Shown here: positions 8,390 to 16,861 of the stretch, piece after piece
Position numbering within the stretch: the first letter of the stretch is position 1
Layout of the letters: the number at the start of each line of letters is the position of its first letter
Assembly: GCA_022844005.1 (NCBI GenBank)
Contig: JALHMN010000002.1
Span: 1-62,022 of the forward strand
Direction: 5' to 3'
Length of the DNA: 62,022 bases
Source: a bacterium
Lineage (GTDB): Bacteria; Pseudomonadota; Alphaproteobacteria; Ferrovibrionales; Ferrovibrionaceae
Notes under the pieces: generated by a model
The model's database searches: none
What the model saw: only the letters and a program-made list of their open reading frames with translations
Told to the model about the DNA's origin: nothing
Translations under genes and position numbers: made by a program

Positions 8390-9634
8390 ATGAGCGACGT
8401 TCTGCTGACGCTCAACGCCGGATCATCCTCGGTCAAGTTCGCCGTCTTTTTGGTGTGCGAGCCGCAGATGGAGATGGTCGCTTCCGGTCAGATCGAAGGC
8501 CTGGGCGCGACTGCGCATTTCAAGCTGCATCCGCGAAGGGGCCAGTCTGGCGACACCTCCGTCGCCGCCGGCCATCCTCTCACCGATCACACTGCCGCAG
8601 TCGGCGCAATTCTGAGCTGGCTCGAACAAGAGCATGGCGATGCCCGCGTCGCGGCAGTCGGCCACCGCGTCGTTCACGGTGGCGTCGAATTGCTGCAGCC
8701 GGCGATTGTTGATGCTGAAATCCTCGCAGTGCTGCGCAGGCTCGTCCCGCTCGCTCCCCTGCATCAACCGCACAATATTTCGGGCATCCTGGCCGCTACA
8801 GCCGCTTTTCCCGATGCCTTGCAGGTCGCTTGTTTCGACACCGCATTCCATCGCAGCCATCCGTTCACCGCGGACGCTTTCGCGTTGCCGCGCCGGTACT
8901 ACGACGAGGGAGTCCGGCGCTACGGCTTTCATGGGCTTTCCTACGAATTCATCTCTGAGCGGTTGCGGGCTCTCTTTCCACAGGTTGCGGCTGGCCGGGT
9001 CATCGTTGCTCATCTGGGCAACGGAGCATCGCTCTGCGGCATGCATGACGGCAAGTCAATCGACTCGACCATGGGATTCACCGCGCTCGACGGACTGCCC
9101 ATGGGAACGCGCTGTGGCCAGTTGGATCCGGGCGTGGTGCTCTATCTGATCTCACAAAGGGGCATGGATGCCAATTCGGTATCCGACCTCCTCTACAAGG
9201 AATCCGGTCTGAAGGGACTATCCGGCATATCGCAGGATATGCGGCAGCTGGAAGCCGACGGAAGCCAGGCTTCACTCGATGCCATCGCCTACTTCGTCGC
9301 TCGCATCCGCCGCGAGATCGGGGGATTGGCGGCTTCGCTGGGCGGCGTCGATGCCATTGTCTTCACCGGGGGCATCGGCGAGAACTCCCGCCGCGTTCGT
9401 GCAGCCGTGCTGAGCGAATTGAGCTGGATTGGCGCCGATCTGGACCGCCATGCGAACGACGCCGGCGCCCAGGTCATCAGCACGCCCAAATCCAAGGTTG
9501 TGGCGCTCGTCATGAAGACGGATGAGGAGCGGATGATCGCCCAGCACACCGCAGAAGCGGCGCGGGTATCGGGCGCATTTGCCACGTCACACATCGCATC
9601 TTCGCCGGGAAACCTCATGGCAAGCCCGGTGTGA
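8390..9634 (+). CDS. ackA: Acetate/propionate kinase
   Basis: Acetate kinase converts acyl-phosphate plus ADP to acid plus ATP. The 414-residue product shows the family N-terminus VLLTLNAGSSSVKFAVF. It has the GFHGLSYEFIS segment and the phosphate-binding HLGNGASLCG. TMGFTALDGLPMGTR and the C-terminal FTGGIGENS motif are also present. The ATG at 8390 lies six bases after the pta-domain stop, so the two are probably translated together. Length and motifs are complete. With the upstream Pta domain it would form an AckA-Pta route that either gains ATP from acyl-CoA or makes acetyl-phosphate. Confidence 0.95.
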   Translation: MSDVLLTLNAGSSSVKFAVFLVCEPQMEMVASGQIEGLGATAHFKLHPRRGQSGDTSVAAGHPLTDHTAAVGAILSWLEQEHGDARVAAVGHRVVHGGVELLQPAIVDAEILAVLRRLVPLAPLHQPHNISGILAATAAFPDALQVACFDTAFHRSHPFTADAFALPRRYYDEGVRRYGFHGLSYEFISERLRALFPQVAAGRVIVAHLGNGASLCGMHDGKSIDSTMGFTALDGLPMGTRCGQLDPGVVLYLISQRGMDANSVSDLLYKESGLKGLSGISQDMRQLEADGSQASLDAIAYFVARIRREIGGLAASLGGVDAIVFTGGIGENSRRVRAAVLSELSWIGADLDRHANDAGAQVISTPKSKVVALVMKTDEERMIAQHTAEAARVSGAFATSHIASSPGNLMASPV

Positions 9635-9666
9635 ATCAGGTCTCAACTTCAGATGCAAGGGCTCCC

Positions 9667-12027
9667 ATGACCCCGACCTTCAGTCCGGAAAACCTCGCCG
9701 CCCGTATGACGGATGGGACCTCGGTCGCAGCCGTCCAGGCCCAGCAACTGCTGGCTTCATATGCTCGCCGGATCGAGAAGATCGGCCAGTCGCACGGTGA
9801 GCGCCTACAGGAACTGATGAGCAAGACGACCGCGATCAATCAAAGGATCGGGGAGACCGCCAGGGGGCGCCGGATTTGGGACGACGCGCAGTCCTATGCC
9901 AGCGATGCGGCGCAGCGGATTGTGCTCACCCTCGACGTGCTGCGGGAGCGCGGCAACAACGACATCGAGCACGAAACCGCTGGCACGCCTCCCGTCCTGA
10001 ACTATCAGACCGAAGTGGCAGTTGACGGCCGCACGCTCCCGCGGCCGGTCAATTACGTGCTGCTGCGTGTCCTGCCACCCGAGGGCGTCGAAGTTTTCGA
10101 CTGGAAGCGGCCGTATATGATCATTGATCCACGCGCGGGACATGGTGCCGGCATCGGTGGCTTCAAACAGGACAGTCAGGTCGGCGTGGCCCTGCGTGAC
10201 GGGCACCCGGTCTATTTCGTCGTCTTTCGTCCGCATCCGGAAAGCGGCCAGACCCTCGCCGACGTGATGCGCGCGGAGGCCGCTTTCGTGCGCGAGATCA
10301 CGCTCCGTCACCCGAAGGCGGCAACGCCGATCATCGTCGGCAACTGCCAGGGCGGATGGGCTACGCTTCTGCTCGCGGCCGCGAACCCTGACATCACCGG
10401 CCCGCTTGTGATCAACGGCGCCCCGCTCGCCTATTGGTCCGGACGCATCGGCGAGCATGTCATGCGCTACAATGGCGGCCTCGCGGGCGGTGTTGTCCCT
10501 GCCCTGTTCTTCTCCGACCTGGGACACGGGGAATTCGATGGCGCGCATCTCGTTACCAATTTCGAGATGCTGAATCCCGGCAGGAACTTCTTCGGCAAGT
10601 ACTTCGACCTCTATACCGACCCGATCGGCAGCCGCCCTGCGTTCCTGGAGTTCGAGCGCTGGTGGGGTGGATTCCATTTCATGAACAAGGCGGAAATCCG
10701 ATGGATCGTCGAGCAACTCTTCGTCGGCAACCGTCTCTCCCGCGGTGAGGCCCGGGTTGAGCACGGTCGCTATCTCGACCTGAAAGCGATCCGCTCCCCC
10801 ATCATCGTTTTCGCAAGCTGGGGAGACAACATCACACCGCCGCAGCAGGCCCTGAACTGGATCGTCGACACTTATGCCGACGAACACGAAATCAAGATCC
10901 GCGGCCAGCGCATAGTGTACATGGTGCACGACAGCGTTGGGCATCTGGGCATTTTCGTGTCTTCTTCCATCGCAAAGAAGGAGCACACCGAGGTCACGTC
11001 GACCATGAAGACGATCGAGGCCCTATCGCCGGGCCTCTACGAGATGAAGATCGACGAGCAGATCGGCGAGGGCATAAATGCCCGATTCCTGGTGAGTTTC
11101 CATGAGCGCAAGCTGTCCGAAGTCCTTCCCACCGCCGACAACAGCCGGCAGGAAGAACGCAGCTTTGCTGCTGTCGACCGGATCTCCCAGCTGACCGCCG
11201 AGCTTTACGAACTCAGCCTCAGTCCAATCGTACAGGGTCTGATCACACCGGAAATTGCGACGACGTTGCGAAACAACCACCCTTCGCGGTTGCAACGCTC
11301 ATTCTTCTCTGACCGCAACCCGCTGATGCGACCTCTCTCGGAGATGGCCAATCGCCTGGCGGCGGAACGCAAGCCGCTCGCGGGTTCCAATCCGTTCCTG
11401 GACGTGGAGCGGCTCTGGGCTTCGGGCGTCGTCCAGGCGCTCGACTTCAGCCGGGATGTGCGCGATGCGATACAGGAACTGGCATTCCTGTCCGTCTATG
11501 GTTCAACTTTCATGCACTGGCTCGGGACCCCGCAGGCGTTCCAGCGCACACGCAAGGATCCGAAGGAACTGCGCCTCCTTCCGGAGGTGCAGGCGATCCT
11601 GATCGGCATCGACCGCGGCGGCTTCGAGGAGGCGGTGATCCGCATGCTGATCCTGCTGGCGGAGTCGCGGGGCTCGGTTCGACGCGATCGCCTCGAGCGA
11701 TCGGCCAAAGTGCTGACGAAGGAAGAGCCCTTCGCTTCGCTCGGAGCAGAGCGGCGCGCCGCTCTCATCCGGGAGCAGTCCATCATCGCCGAGTTCGAAA
11801 AGGAGCGTGCGATCCTGACCTTGCCGATCCTGCTCGCGACGCCGGAGGCACGACGCAAGGCGATCGAAGTCGTCGAGTACATCGCCGGTGCCCTCGAGGA
11901 GATGGAATCCCATACGCTGAAGACTCTTCAGCAGTTCCACACCGTACTCGAGTTGCAGCCGCTGGTGCTGACTTCGGCGGCGGAATCCCACCTGACGCAG
12001 GAGTTCGACGACAAGGCGGCGGCATGA
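9667..12027 (+). CDS. DUF3141 protein, PHA-synthase-like alpha/beta hydrolase
   Basis: This 786-residue protein begins with a helical, phasin-like N-terminus (residues about 10-110). An alpha/beta-hydrolase domain related to poly-3-hydroxyalkanoate synthases follows. The nucleophile elbow reads GNCQGG with Cys227, i.e. the G-x-C-x-G lipase box of PhaC rather than the serine of ordinary hydrolases. SWGDNITPPQQ and DSVGHLGIFVS supply the Asp and His regions. The last 350 residues are helical and unassigned. ATG 9667 is preferred over an upstream GTG at 9631 that overlaps the ackA stop, because AAGGG precedes it. It is last in the operon and is expected to act on hydroxyacyl-CoA or polymer; the activity is not established. 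Confidence 0.85.
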   Translation: MTPTFSPENLAARMTDGTSVAAVQAQQLLASYARRIEKIGQSHGERLQELMSKTTAINQRIGETARGRRIWDDAQSYASDAAQRIVLTLDVLRERGNNDIEHETAGTPPVLNYQTEVAVDGRTLPRPVNYVLLRVLPPEGVEVFDWKRPYMIIDPRAGHGAGIGGFKQDSQVGVALRDGHPVYFVVFRPHPESGQTLADVMRAEAAFVREITLRHPKAATPIIVGNCQGGWATLLLAAANPDITGPLVINGAPLAYWSGRIGEHVMRYNGGLAGGVVPALFFSDLGHGEFDGAHLVTNFEMLNPGRNFFGKYFDLYTDPIGSRPAFLEFERWWGGFHFMNKAEIRWIVEQLFVGNRLSRGEARVEHGRYLDLKAIRSPIIVFASWGDNITPPQQALNWIVDTYADEHEIKIRGQRIVYMVHDSVGHLGIFVSSSIAKKEHTEVTSTMKTIEALSPGLYEMKIDEQIGEGINARFLVSFHERKLSEVLPTADNSRQEERSFAAVDRISQLTAELYELSLSPIVQGLITPEIATTLRNNHPSRLQRSFFSDRNPLMRPLSEMANRLAAERKPLAGSNPFLDVERLWASGVVQALDFSRDVRDAIQELAFLSVYGSTFMHWLGTPQAFQRTRKDPKELRLLPEVQAILIGIDRGGFEEAVIRMLILLAESRGSVRRDRLERSAKVLTKEEPFASLGAERRAALIREQSIIAEFEKERAILTLPILLATPEARRKAIEVVEYIAGALEEMESHTLKTLQQFHTVLELQPLVLTSAAESHLTQEFDDKAAA

Positions 12028-12028
12028 A

Positions 12029-12069
12029 GCGGCCGGCGACGTCGACGGAGGACTGACCGCGCCGGCCGC
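12029..12069 (+). terminator. Stem-loop after the DUF3141 operon
   Basis: A perfect 10-base inverted repeat, GCGGCCGGCG at 12029-12038 and its complement at 12060-12069, starts two bases after the DUF3141 stop. The loop is 21 bases. There is no run of T after it, so it is either a Rho-assisted 3' end or a transcript-stabilising hairpin. Confidence 0.4.
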
Positions 12070-12151
12070 CGATGGGCGGGCTCTGGCCCGGACCGATGTC
12101 CCGGGGGAGGGGTTCACTGCCTGCGCTTCCCCGAATTTGCCATGCTAAAGT

Positions 12152-12182
12152 TTTCCTCACTTAGCAGTTTCACGTGAGGAAA
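12152..12182 (+). promoter_or_regulatory. Inverted repeat overlapping the RBS of the osmoprotectant operon
   Basis: TTTCCTCAC (12152-12160) and GTGAGGAAA (12174-12182) form a 9-base perfect inverted repeat with a 13-base loop. The right arm contains the AGGA of the Shine-Dalgarno for the ATG at 12188. It could be a repressor operator, or an RNA hairpin hiding the ribosome site of the transporter operon. Confidence 0.5.
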
Positions 12183-12187
12183 CGAGA

Positions 12188-13108
12188 ATGCTTGGACCTC
12201 TTGCCCGCGGCATCGCCGCCGTGATCGCCCTCGTCCTGTCGGCCTCGGCCTCGTTCGCGCAGGATGCCGTCCGGGTCGGTTCGAAGATCGATACCGAGGG
12301 TGCACTTCTCGGCAGCATGATCATCCAGGCGCTGGAGGCAAAAGGCGTCAGGACGGCGAACAAGCTGCAGCTGGGGCCGACCAAGATCGTGCGCGGCGCC
12401 CTCCTCGCCGGCGAGATCGACATCTATCCCGAATACACCGGCAACGGCGCCTTCTTCTTTTCGATCGACACCGACCCCGTATGGAAGGACGCCGCCGGCG
12501 GCTACCAGAAGGTGAAAGCCCTGGACGCCGAGCGGAACAAGCTGATCTGGCTGCAGCCGGCCGCGGCGAACAACACCTGGGCCATCGCGGTGCGCCGGGA
12601 CCTGGCGAGCGCAAACAAGCTCGCGTCGATGGAGGACTTCGCCAAATGGGTATCCGGCGGCGGCAAGGTGAAGATCGCGGCATCGGCGGAATTCGTCGAG
12701 AGCCCGGCGGCGCTGCCGTCCTTCGAGAAGACCTACGGCTTCAAGCTGAAGCAGGATCAGATCCTGGTCCTCGCCGGCGGCAATACCGCCGCGACCGAAC
12801 GCGCCGCCGCCGAGCAGACATCCGGCGTCAACACCGCGATGGCCTATGGAACCGACGGCGCGCTCGCGGCGCTCGGCCTCACCGTCATGGAGGATTCCAA
12901 GGGCGCGCAGATCGTCTACAACCCGTCGCCGGTGGTGCGGGCGGCGGCTTTGGAGAAGCATCCGCAGATCCGCGCGGCGCTGGAGCCCGTATTCGCTTCG
13001 CTCGACCTCGCGACCCTGCAGCGGCTGAACGCCGCCATCGCGGTCGAGGGCCAGGAGGCGAAGCGCGTGGCTGAGGGATACCTGAAGGAAAAGGGTTTCC
13101 TGAAATAG
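12188..13108 (+). CDS. osmF: Osmoprotectant ABC transporter substrate-binding protein (OsmF/YehZ-like)
   Basis: This is the periplasmic binding protein for glycine betaine-type osmoprotectants, 306 residues. A Sec signal peptide ends at about residue 24 (ASASFA before QDAV). The mature part is an OpuAC-type domain with VRVGSKIDTEGALLGSMI, the IDIYPEYTGNG hinge motif typical of this family, and the closing AVEGQEAKRVAEGYL segment. It is the first gene of four in the order binding protein, permease, ATPase, permease, which matches yehZYXW of E. coli. An inverted repeat overlaps its ribosome-binding site. Aromatic cage residues cannot be confirmed without a structure, so the exact ligand is uncertain. 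Confidence 0.92.
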   Translation: MLGPLARGIAAVIALVLSASASFAQDAVRVGSKIDTEGALLGSMIIQALEAKGVRTANKLQLGPTKIVRGALLAGEIDIYPEYTGNGAFFFSIDTDPVWKDAAGGYQKVKALDAERNKLIWLQPAAANNTWAIAVRRDLASANKLASMEDFAKWVSGGGKVKIAASAEFVESPAALPSFEKTYGFKLKQDQILVLAGGNTAATERAAAEQTSGVNTAMAYGTDGALAALGLTVMEDSKGAQIVYNPSPVVRAAALEKHPQIRAALEPVFASLDLATLQRLNAAIAVEGQEAKRVAEGYLKEKGFLK

Positions 13109-13142
13109 CCTTCGCCGATCGAAGGCGGATCGCGGCCGGCCG

Positions 13143-14333
13143 ATGAGCGGCGCCGAACAGGGCGCGGCGGCGGGCGGGTTCAGGGTCCGCAATCTTGTCC
13201 TGCTGACGCTGTTCCTGGCGGGTGCCGCCGGCGGCGGATCACTTGCCTTCGTCGCGCATGCGCCGAACCGGCTGCTGTCCGGCGCGCCGGTCCGCCTGGG
13301 CGCGCTGCCCGGCGAAGCACTGCTGGTCCTGTCCCTGTTGGCGGCCCTGCTGCTGGGCGGCGCGTTCCTGACGCCGCGCCGTGCCGGCCATTGGGTATTG
13401 GGCGCCGCGGCCGCCGCCTTCGTCCTTGTGCTTTGCACCCTCGCGGGTGTGGAAGCCTCGCGCTTCGCCGCCGGAGCCCCGCCGGCAGCGCGGACGTCGC
13501 TCGGCGCCGGATTCTGGATCATGGCGCTCTGCGGCTGCCTTGCGATGATGGACGCCATGCATCGCCTGGCCCTCGCGCCCGCTCTCCGGATGATGGGCGC
13601 GCTGATGCTGGCGGGCGGGGTCGCCGGGCTCGGCGCCATGGGCGCGCTGGACGACCTGTCGATCGCCAAGGAGTATGCCAACCGCCGGGAGGCTCTGGGC
13701 GAAGCCCTGGCGCAGCATGTCGGCATCGTCCTGGCGGCGCTGCTGCCGACGGTGCTGATCGGCCTGCCGCTCGGCCTCGTCGCGGCCCGGCGGCGAGCTT
13801 TCGCAGCCGGCCTGTTTCCGGCGCTCAATCTCATACAGACGATTCCATCGATCGCGCTCTTCGCCATGCTGATGGCGCCCCTCGCGGGCCTGGCGGAGCG
13901 GTTTCCCGTGCTCAAGGCCGCCGGGATCGGCGGGATCGGCGCCGCGCCCGCGGTCATCGCGCTGATCCTCTATTCCCTGCTGCCGATCGCGAGGAACGTC
14001 GCCGAGGGGATCGCGGGCGTGCCGGCGGGCGCCCGTCACGCGGCGGTCGGGATGGGGATGACCCCAGGGCAGGTTTTCGGACGGGTGGAACTGCCGCTGG
14101 CGCTGCCCGTCGTCCTTTCCGGCCTGCGCATCGTCATCGTGCAGGCCATCGGCCTCGCGGCCGTGGCCGCGCTGATCGGGGCCGGCGGCCTCGGCGCCAT
14201 CATGTTCCAGGGCCTGTTCGCCAACGCGCTGGACACCGTGGTGCTCGGTACCGTGCCGATCATTCTTCTGGCGCTGGCGGCCGACGGCTCCCTCAGGCTG
14301 CTGACCGGCTATGCCGAAAGGGTGCGGCGATGA
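13143..14333 (+). CDS. yehY: Osmoprotectant ABC transporter permease (YehY-like)
   Basis: This is the larger inner-membrane permease of the transporter, 396 residues (YehY is of similar length). The N-terminal half holds several hydrophobic helices at about residues 18-40, 55-80, 85-108, 120-145 and 150-170. The C-terminal half (residues about 195-390) is a typical BPD permease domain with the coupling-helix EAA-type segment RHAAVGMGMTPGQVFGRVELPLALPVV. It starts 34 bases after osmF. Its stop overlaps the start of the ATPase gene (ATGA), so expression is coupled. Confidence 0.9.
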   Translation: MSGAEQGAAAGGFRVRNLVLLTLFLAGAAGGGSLAFVAHAPNRLLSGAPVRLGALPGEALLVLSLLAALLLGGAFLTPRRAGHWVLGAAAAAFVLVLCTLAGVEASRFAAGAPPAARTSLGAGFWIMALCGCLAMMDAMHRLALAPALRMMGALMLAGGVAGLGAMGALDDLSIAKEYANRREALGEALAQHVGIVLAALLPTVLIGLPLGLVAARRRAFAAGLFPALNLIQTIPSIALFAMLMAPLAGLAERFPVLKAAGIGGIGAAPAVIALILYSLLPIARNVAEGIAGVPAGARHAAVGMGMTPGQVFGRVELPLALPVVLSGLRIVIVQAIGLAAVAALIGAGGLGAIMFQGLFANALDTVVLGTVPIILLALAADGSLRLLTGYAERVRR

Positions 14334-15256
14334 TCGCCTTCGAGCGTGCCGGCAAGCGCTACGGTGGCCAGACGGCGGTGGAGGACATCTCCCTCACCAT
14401 CGAAGCCGGTGAGTTCTTCGTCGTCATCGGGCCTTCCGGCTCCGGAAAGTCCACGCTTCTCATGATGATCAACCGGATGGTGCCACATTCGGCGGGCAGC
14501 ATCCGGGTCGGCGGCCAGGACATCCTCTCCTTCCGCCCCGAAATGCTGCGCCGGCGCATGGGCTACGTCATCCAGTCGGTCGGTCTGTTCCCGCATTGGA
14601 CGGTGGAGCGGAACATCGGCGCCGTCCCCGAACTTCTGGACTGGCCGCAGGCCAGGATTCGCGATCGTGCCGACGAGCTTCTGGCCCTGCTGAACCTCGA
14701 TCCCGGACGCTTCCGCTCGAAATATCCCCATCAGCTTTCCGGCGGCGAGCAACAGCGGGTGGGCGTCGCCCGGGCGCTGGCGGCCCGGCCGGATGTCCTG
14801 CTGATGGACGAGCCCTTCGGCGCGCTCGACCCCATCACGCGAACCGCGCTGCAGCAGGAAATCCATCGCATCCACCGCGAGAGCGGCACGACGGTCGTGT
14901 TCGTGACCCATGACATGGACGAGGCGCTGGGCCTCGCCTCCCGCATCGCCGTCCTGGATCGCGGCCGGCTCGTTCAGCTGGGCACCCCACTCGAGCTTCT
15001 CGCCGCGCCGGCGAACGGGCTGGTCCGCGACCTGATCGGGCAGGAGGAACATGGATTGAGGATGCTGGCGGTCCAGACGGTGGCGAGCCGCCTGCGCACG
15101 GGTGAAACCGCCCCGGGCGAACCCATCGCCGCTTCCGCGACGCTGCGCCAGGCTCTCTCCCGCATGGTGTCGGAATCCGCCGACCGGCTGGGGGTGAGCG
15201 ATGCCGAAGGCCGGCCCATGGGCGCAATCGCGATGTCCGATCTGCTGCGCCGATGA
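14330..15256 (+). CDS. yehX: Osmoprotectant ABC transporter ATP-binding protein (YehX-like)
   Basis: The ATPase energises osmoprotectant import. The 308-residue product carries Walker A GPSGSGKST, a Q-loop (VIQSVGLFPHWTV), the ABC signature LSGGEQQRVGVARAL, Walker B VLLMDEPFGALDP and the switch His in VFVTHDMDEA. After about residue 240 a short CBS-like tail (ATLRQALSRMVSESADRLGV) may sense ionic strength, as in OpuA-type ATPases. Both ends overlap neighbouring permease genes by ATGA, showing tight translational coupling within the operon. Confidence 0.94.
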   Translation: MIAFERAGKRYGGQTAVEDISLTIEAGEFFVVIGPSGSGKSTLLMMINRMVPHSAGSIRVGGQDILSFRPEMLRRRMGYVIQSVGLFPHWTVERNIGAVPELLDWPQARIRDRADELLALLNLDPGRFRSKYPHQLSGGEQQRVGVARALAARPDVLLMDEPFGALDPITRTALQQEIHRIHRESGTTVVFVTHDMDEALGLASRIAVLDRGRLVQLGTPLELLAAPANGLVRDLIGQEEHGLRMLAVQTVASRLRTGETAPGEPIAASATLRQALSRMVSESADRLGVSDAEGRPMGAIAMSDLLRR

Positions 15257-16005
15257 GAACGCGGGCGCATGCCCTGGCAGCCGAACCCCTGTTCTGGACC
15301 ACGCTCGGGTTTGTCGTCCTATTGCTGGCGATGCCGGCGACCAAGCCCGCTTTCGCCGCCCTCTTTCCCGAACTGGACCGGCCGTTCTACGAGCAGGATT
15401 CCTACTTCCGGCTGGCGCTGGCGCATCTTGGCATCGTGGCGGCCTCGAGCATCGCCGCCGTGGCAGTCGCCCTTTCCGCCGGGATCTTCGTGACCCGGCC
15501 CGCGGGGGTGGAGTTCCGGGCCATCACCGAATCCGTGGTCGCGCTCGGGCAGACTTTTCCTCCCGTCGCCGTCCTCGCCCTGGCGGTTCCGCTGACCGGG
15601 TTCGGCACCACCCCGGCGCTGATCGCGCTCACCCTCTACGGGATGCTGCCGATCCTGCAGAACACGTTGGCAGGTCTCGCCTCCGTGCCGGGGGACGTGC
15701 GCGATGCCGGGCGGGGCATGGGCATGACCGGCGCGCAGATCCTTCTCCGGCTCGAACTCCCCCTCGCCGCCCCGGTGATCCTCGCCGGTATCAGGACCTC
15801 GGTGGTGATCAACGTGGGCACGGCGACGATCGCCTCGACGGTCGGCGCCAGGACGCTCGGACTGCCGATCATCGTCGGGCTGAACGGCTCCAACCTCGCC
15901 TATGTGCTGCAGGGCGCGGCTCTGGTCGGCCTGCTGGGCGTGCTGCTGGACCTCGCCTTCGCCCGCGGCCTGCGGGGCTTGCGGCAGTGGCGGCCGCCCG
16001 CCTGA
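15253..16005 (+). CDS. yehW: Osmoprotectant ABC transporter permease (YehW-like)
   Basis: This is the second, smaller permease of the transporter (250 residues). An N-terminal hydrophobic segment (residues about 14-32) precedes a BPD permease domain with five further helices. The EAA-type cytoplasmic loop reads DVRDAGRGMGMTGAQILLRLELPLAAPVI. TATIASTVGARTLGLPIIVGLNG is the usual late motif of OpuC-type permeases. The start overlaps the ATPase stop (ATGA). It completes a full yehZYXW-type operon. No separate promoter was seen inside the operon. Confidence 0.9.
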   Translation: MRTRAHALAAEPLFWTTLGFVVLLLAMPATKPAFAALFPELDRPFYEQDSYFRLALAHLGIVAASSIAAVAVALSAGIFVTRPAGVEFRAITESVVALGQTFPPVAVLALAVPLTGFGTTPALIALTLYGMLPILQNTLAGLASVPGDVRDAGRGMGMTGAQILLRLELPLAAPVILAGIRTSVVINVGTATIASTVGARTLGLPIIVGLNGSNLAYVLQGAALVGLLGVLLDLAFARGLRGLRQWRPPA

Positions 16006-16075
16006 CCGGGCCGGTTCAAGCGGACTGCAAAATCCTCTAGGGTCCGGCGCAGTCAGTCGAGGAGCCTTGGGTCGC

Positions 16076-16726
16076 ATGAAGCTCGCGGTCGTTCCGGTCA
16101 CCGCCTTTCAGCAGAACTGTTCGATCTTCTGGGACGAGGAAACACGCGTCGGCGCGGTGGTCGACCCCGGCGGAGACCTCGACCGCCTGATGCAGGTGGT
16201 GGAGGAGAACGACATCAGGCTGGAGAAGATCCTGATCACCCACGGCCACCTGGATCATGCCGGCGGCACGGCCGACCTCGCCGAGCAGCTCAGCCTGCCG
16301 ATCGAGGGACCGCATCGCGACGATCAGTTCTGGATCGATCGCATGCAGGCTTCGGCCGAACGCTATGGCTTCCCCCCGGTGCGCCCCTTCACGCCCGACC
16401 GCTGGCTCGAGCACGGCGACAAGGTGAGCGTGGGCCCCTTCACCTTCGACGTCGTCCATTGCCCGGGGCATACCCCGGGGCATGTGGTCTTCGTCAACGA
16501 TGCGGCGCGTTTCGCCTTCGTAGGCGATGTGCTGTTCCGCAGTTCCATCGGCCGCACGGATTTCCCAAAGGGGAATTACGCCGACCTGATCAGTTCCATC
16601 CGCAACCGCCTGTTTCCGCTCGGCGACGACATCCAGTTCGTGCCGGGTCACGGCCAGCTTTCGACTTTCGGCTGGGAGCGCAAGACCAACCCCTTCGTCA
16701 GCGACCTCGCGGTGGGCGAAGCCTGA
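16076..16726 (+). CDS. Metallo-beta-lactamase-fold hydrolase, glyoxalase II-like (YcbL type)
   Basis: A 216-residue binuclear-metal hydrolase resembling short glyoxalase II proteins such as YcbL, which cleave S-lactoylglutathione or related thioesters. It has the metal motif THGHLDHAGG, then HCPGHTPGHVVFV, the bridging Asp in FVGDVLFRSSIGRTDFP, and the final PGHGQLSTFGWE His. It lacks the C-terminal glutathione-binding helices of full-length GloB, which is typical of this short group. It lies 70 bases downstream of the transporter operon in the same direction and could be transcribed from its own start. Confidence 0.9.
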   Translation: MKLAVVPVTAFQQNCSIFWDEETRVGAVVDPGGDLDRLMQVVEENDIRLEKILITHGHLDHAGGTADLAEQLSLPIEGPHRDDQFWIDRMQASAERYGFPPVRPFTPDRWLEHGDKVSVGPFTFDVVHCPGHTPGHVVFVNDAARFAFVGDVLFRSSIGRTDFPKGNYADLISSIRNRLFPLGDDIQFVPGHGQLSTFGWERKTNPFVSDLAVGEA

Positions 16727-16861
16727 GGCGGGAAGCCCGGCGCTGTGACCTCCGGCACAGGGGACGCGGGCGCGTCCCTGCAATAGTCTGTCCCCGGAAC
16801 CGTCGCGCCCAGCCAGATCATTGACCCCAGGGCCTGATCGGAAGCAGAGGAGGCCAGCGCC

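Noticed and set aside
16758-16778. Hairpin after the glyoxalase-II-like gene as a terminator
   Set aside because: GGGACGC/GCGTCCC pair but no T-run follows on either strand; left out as a feature.
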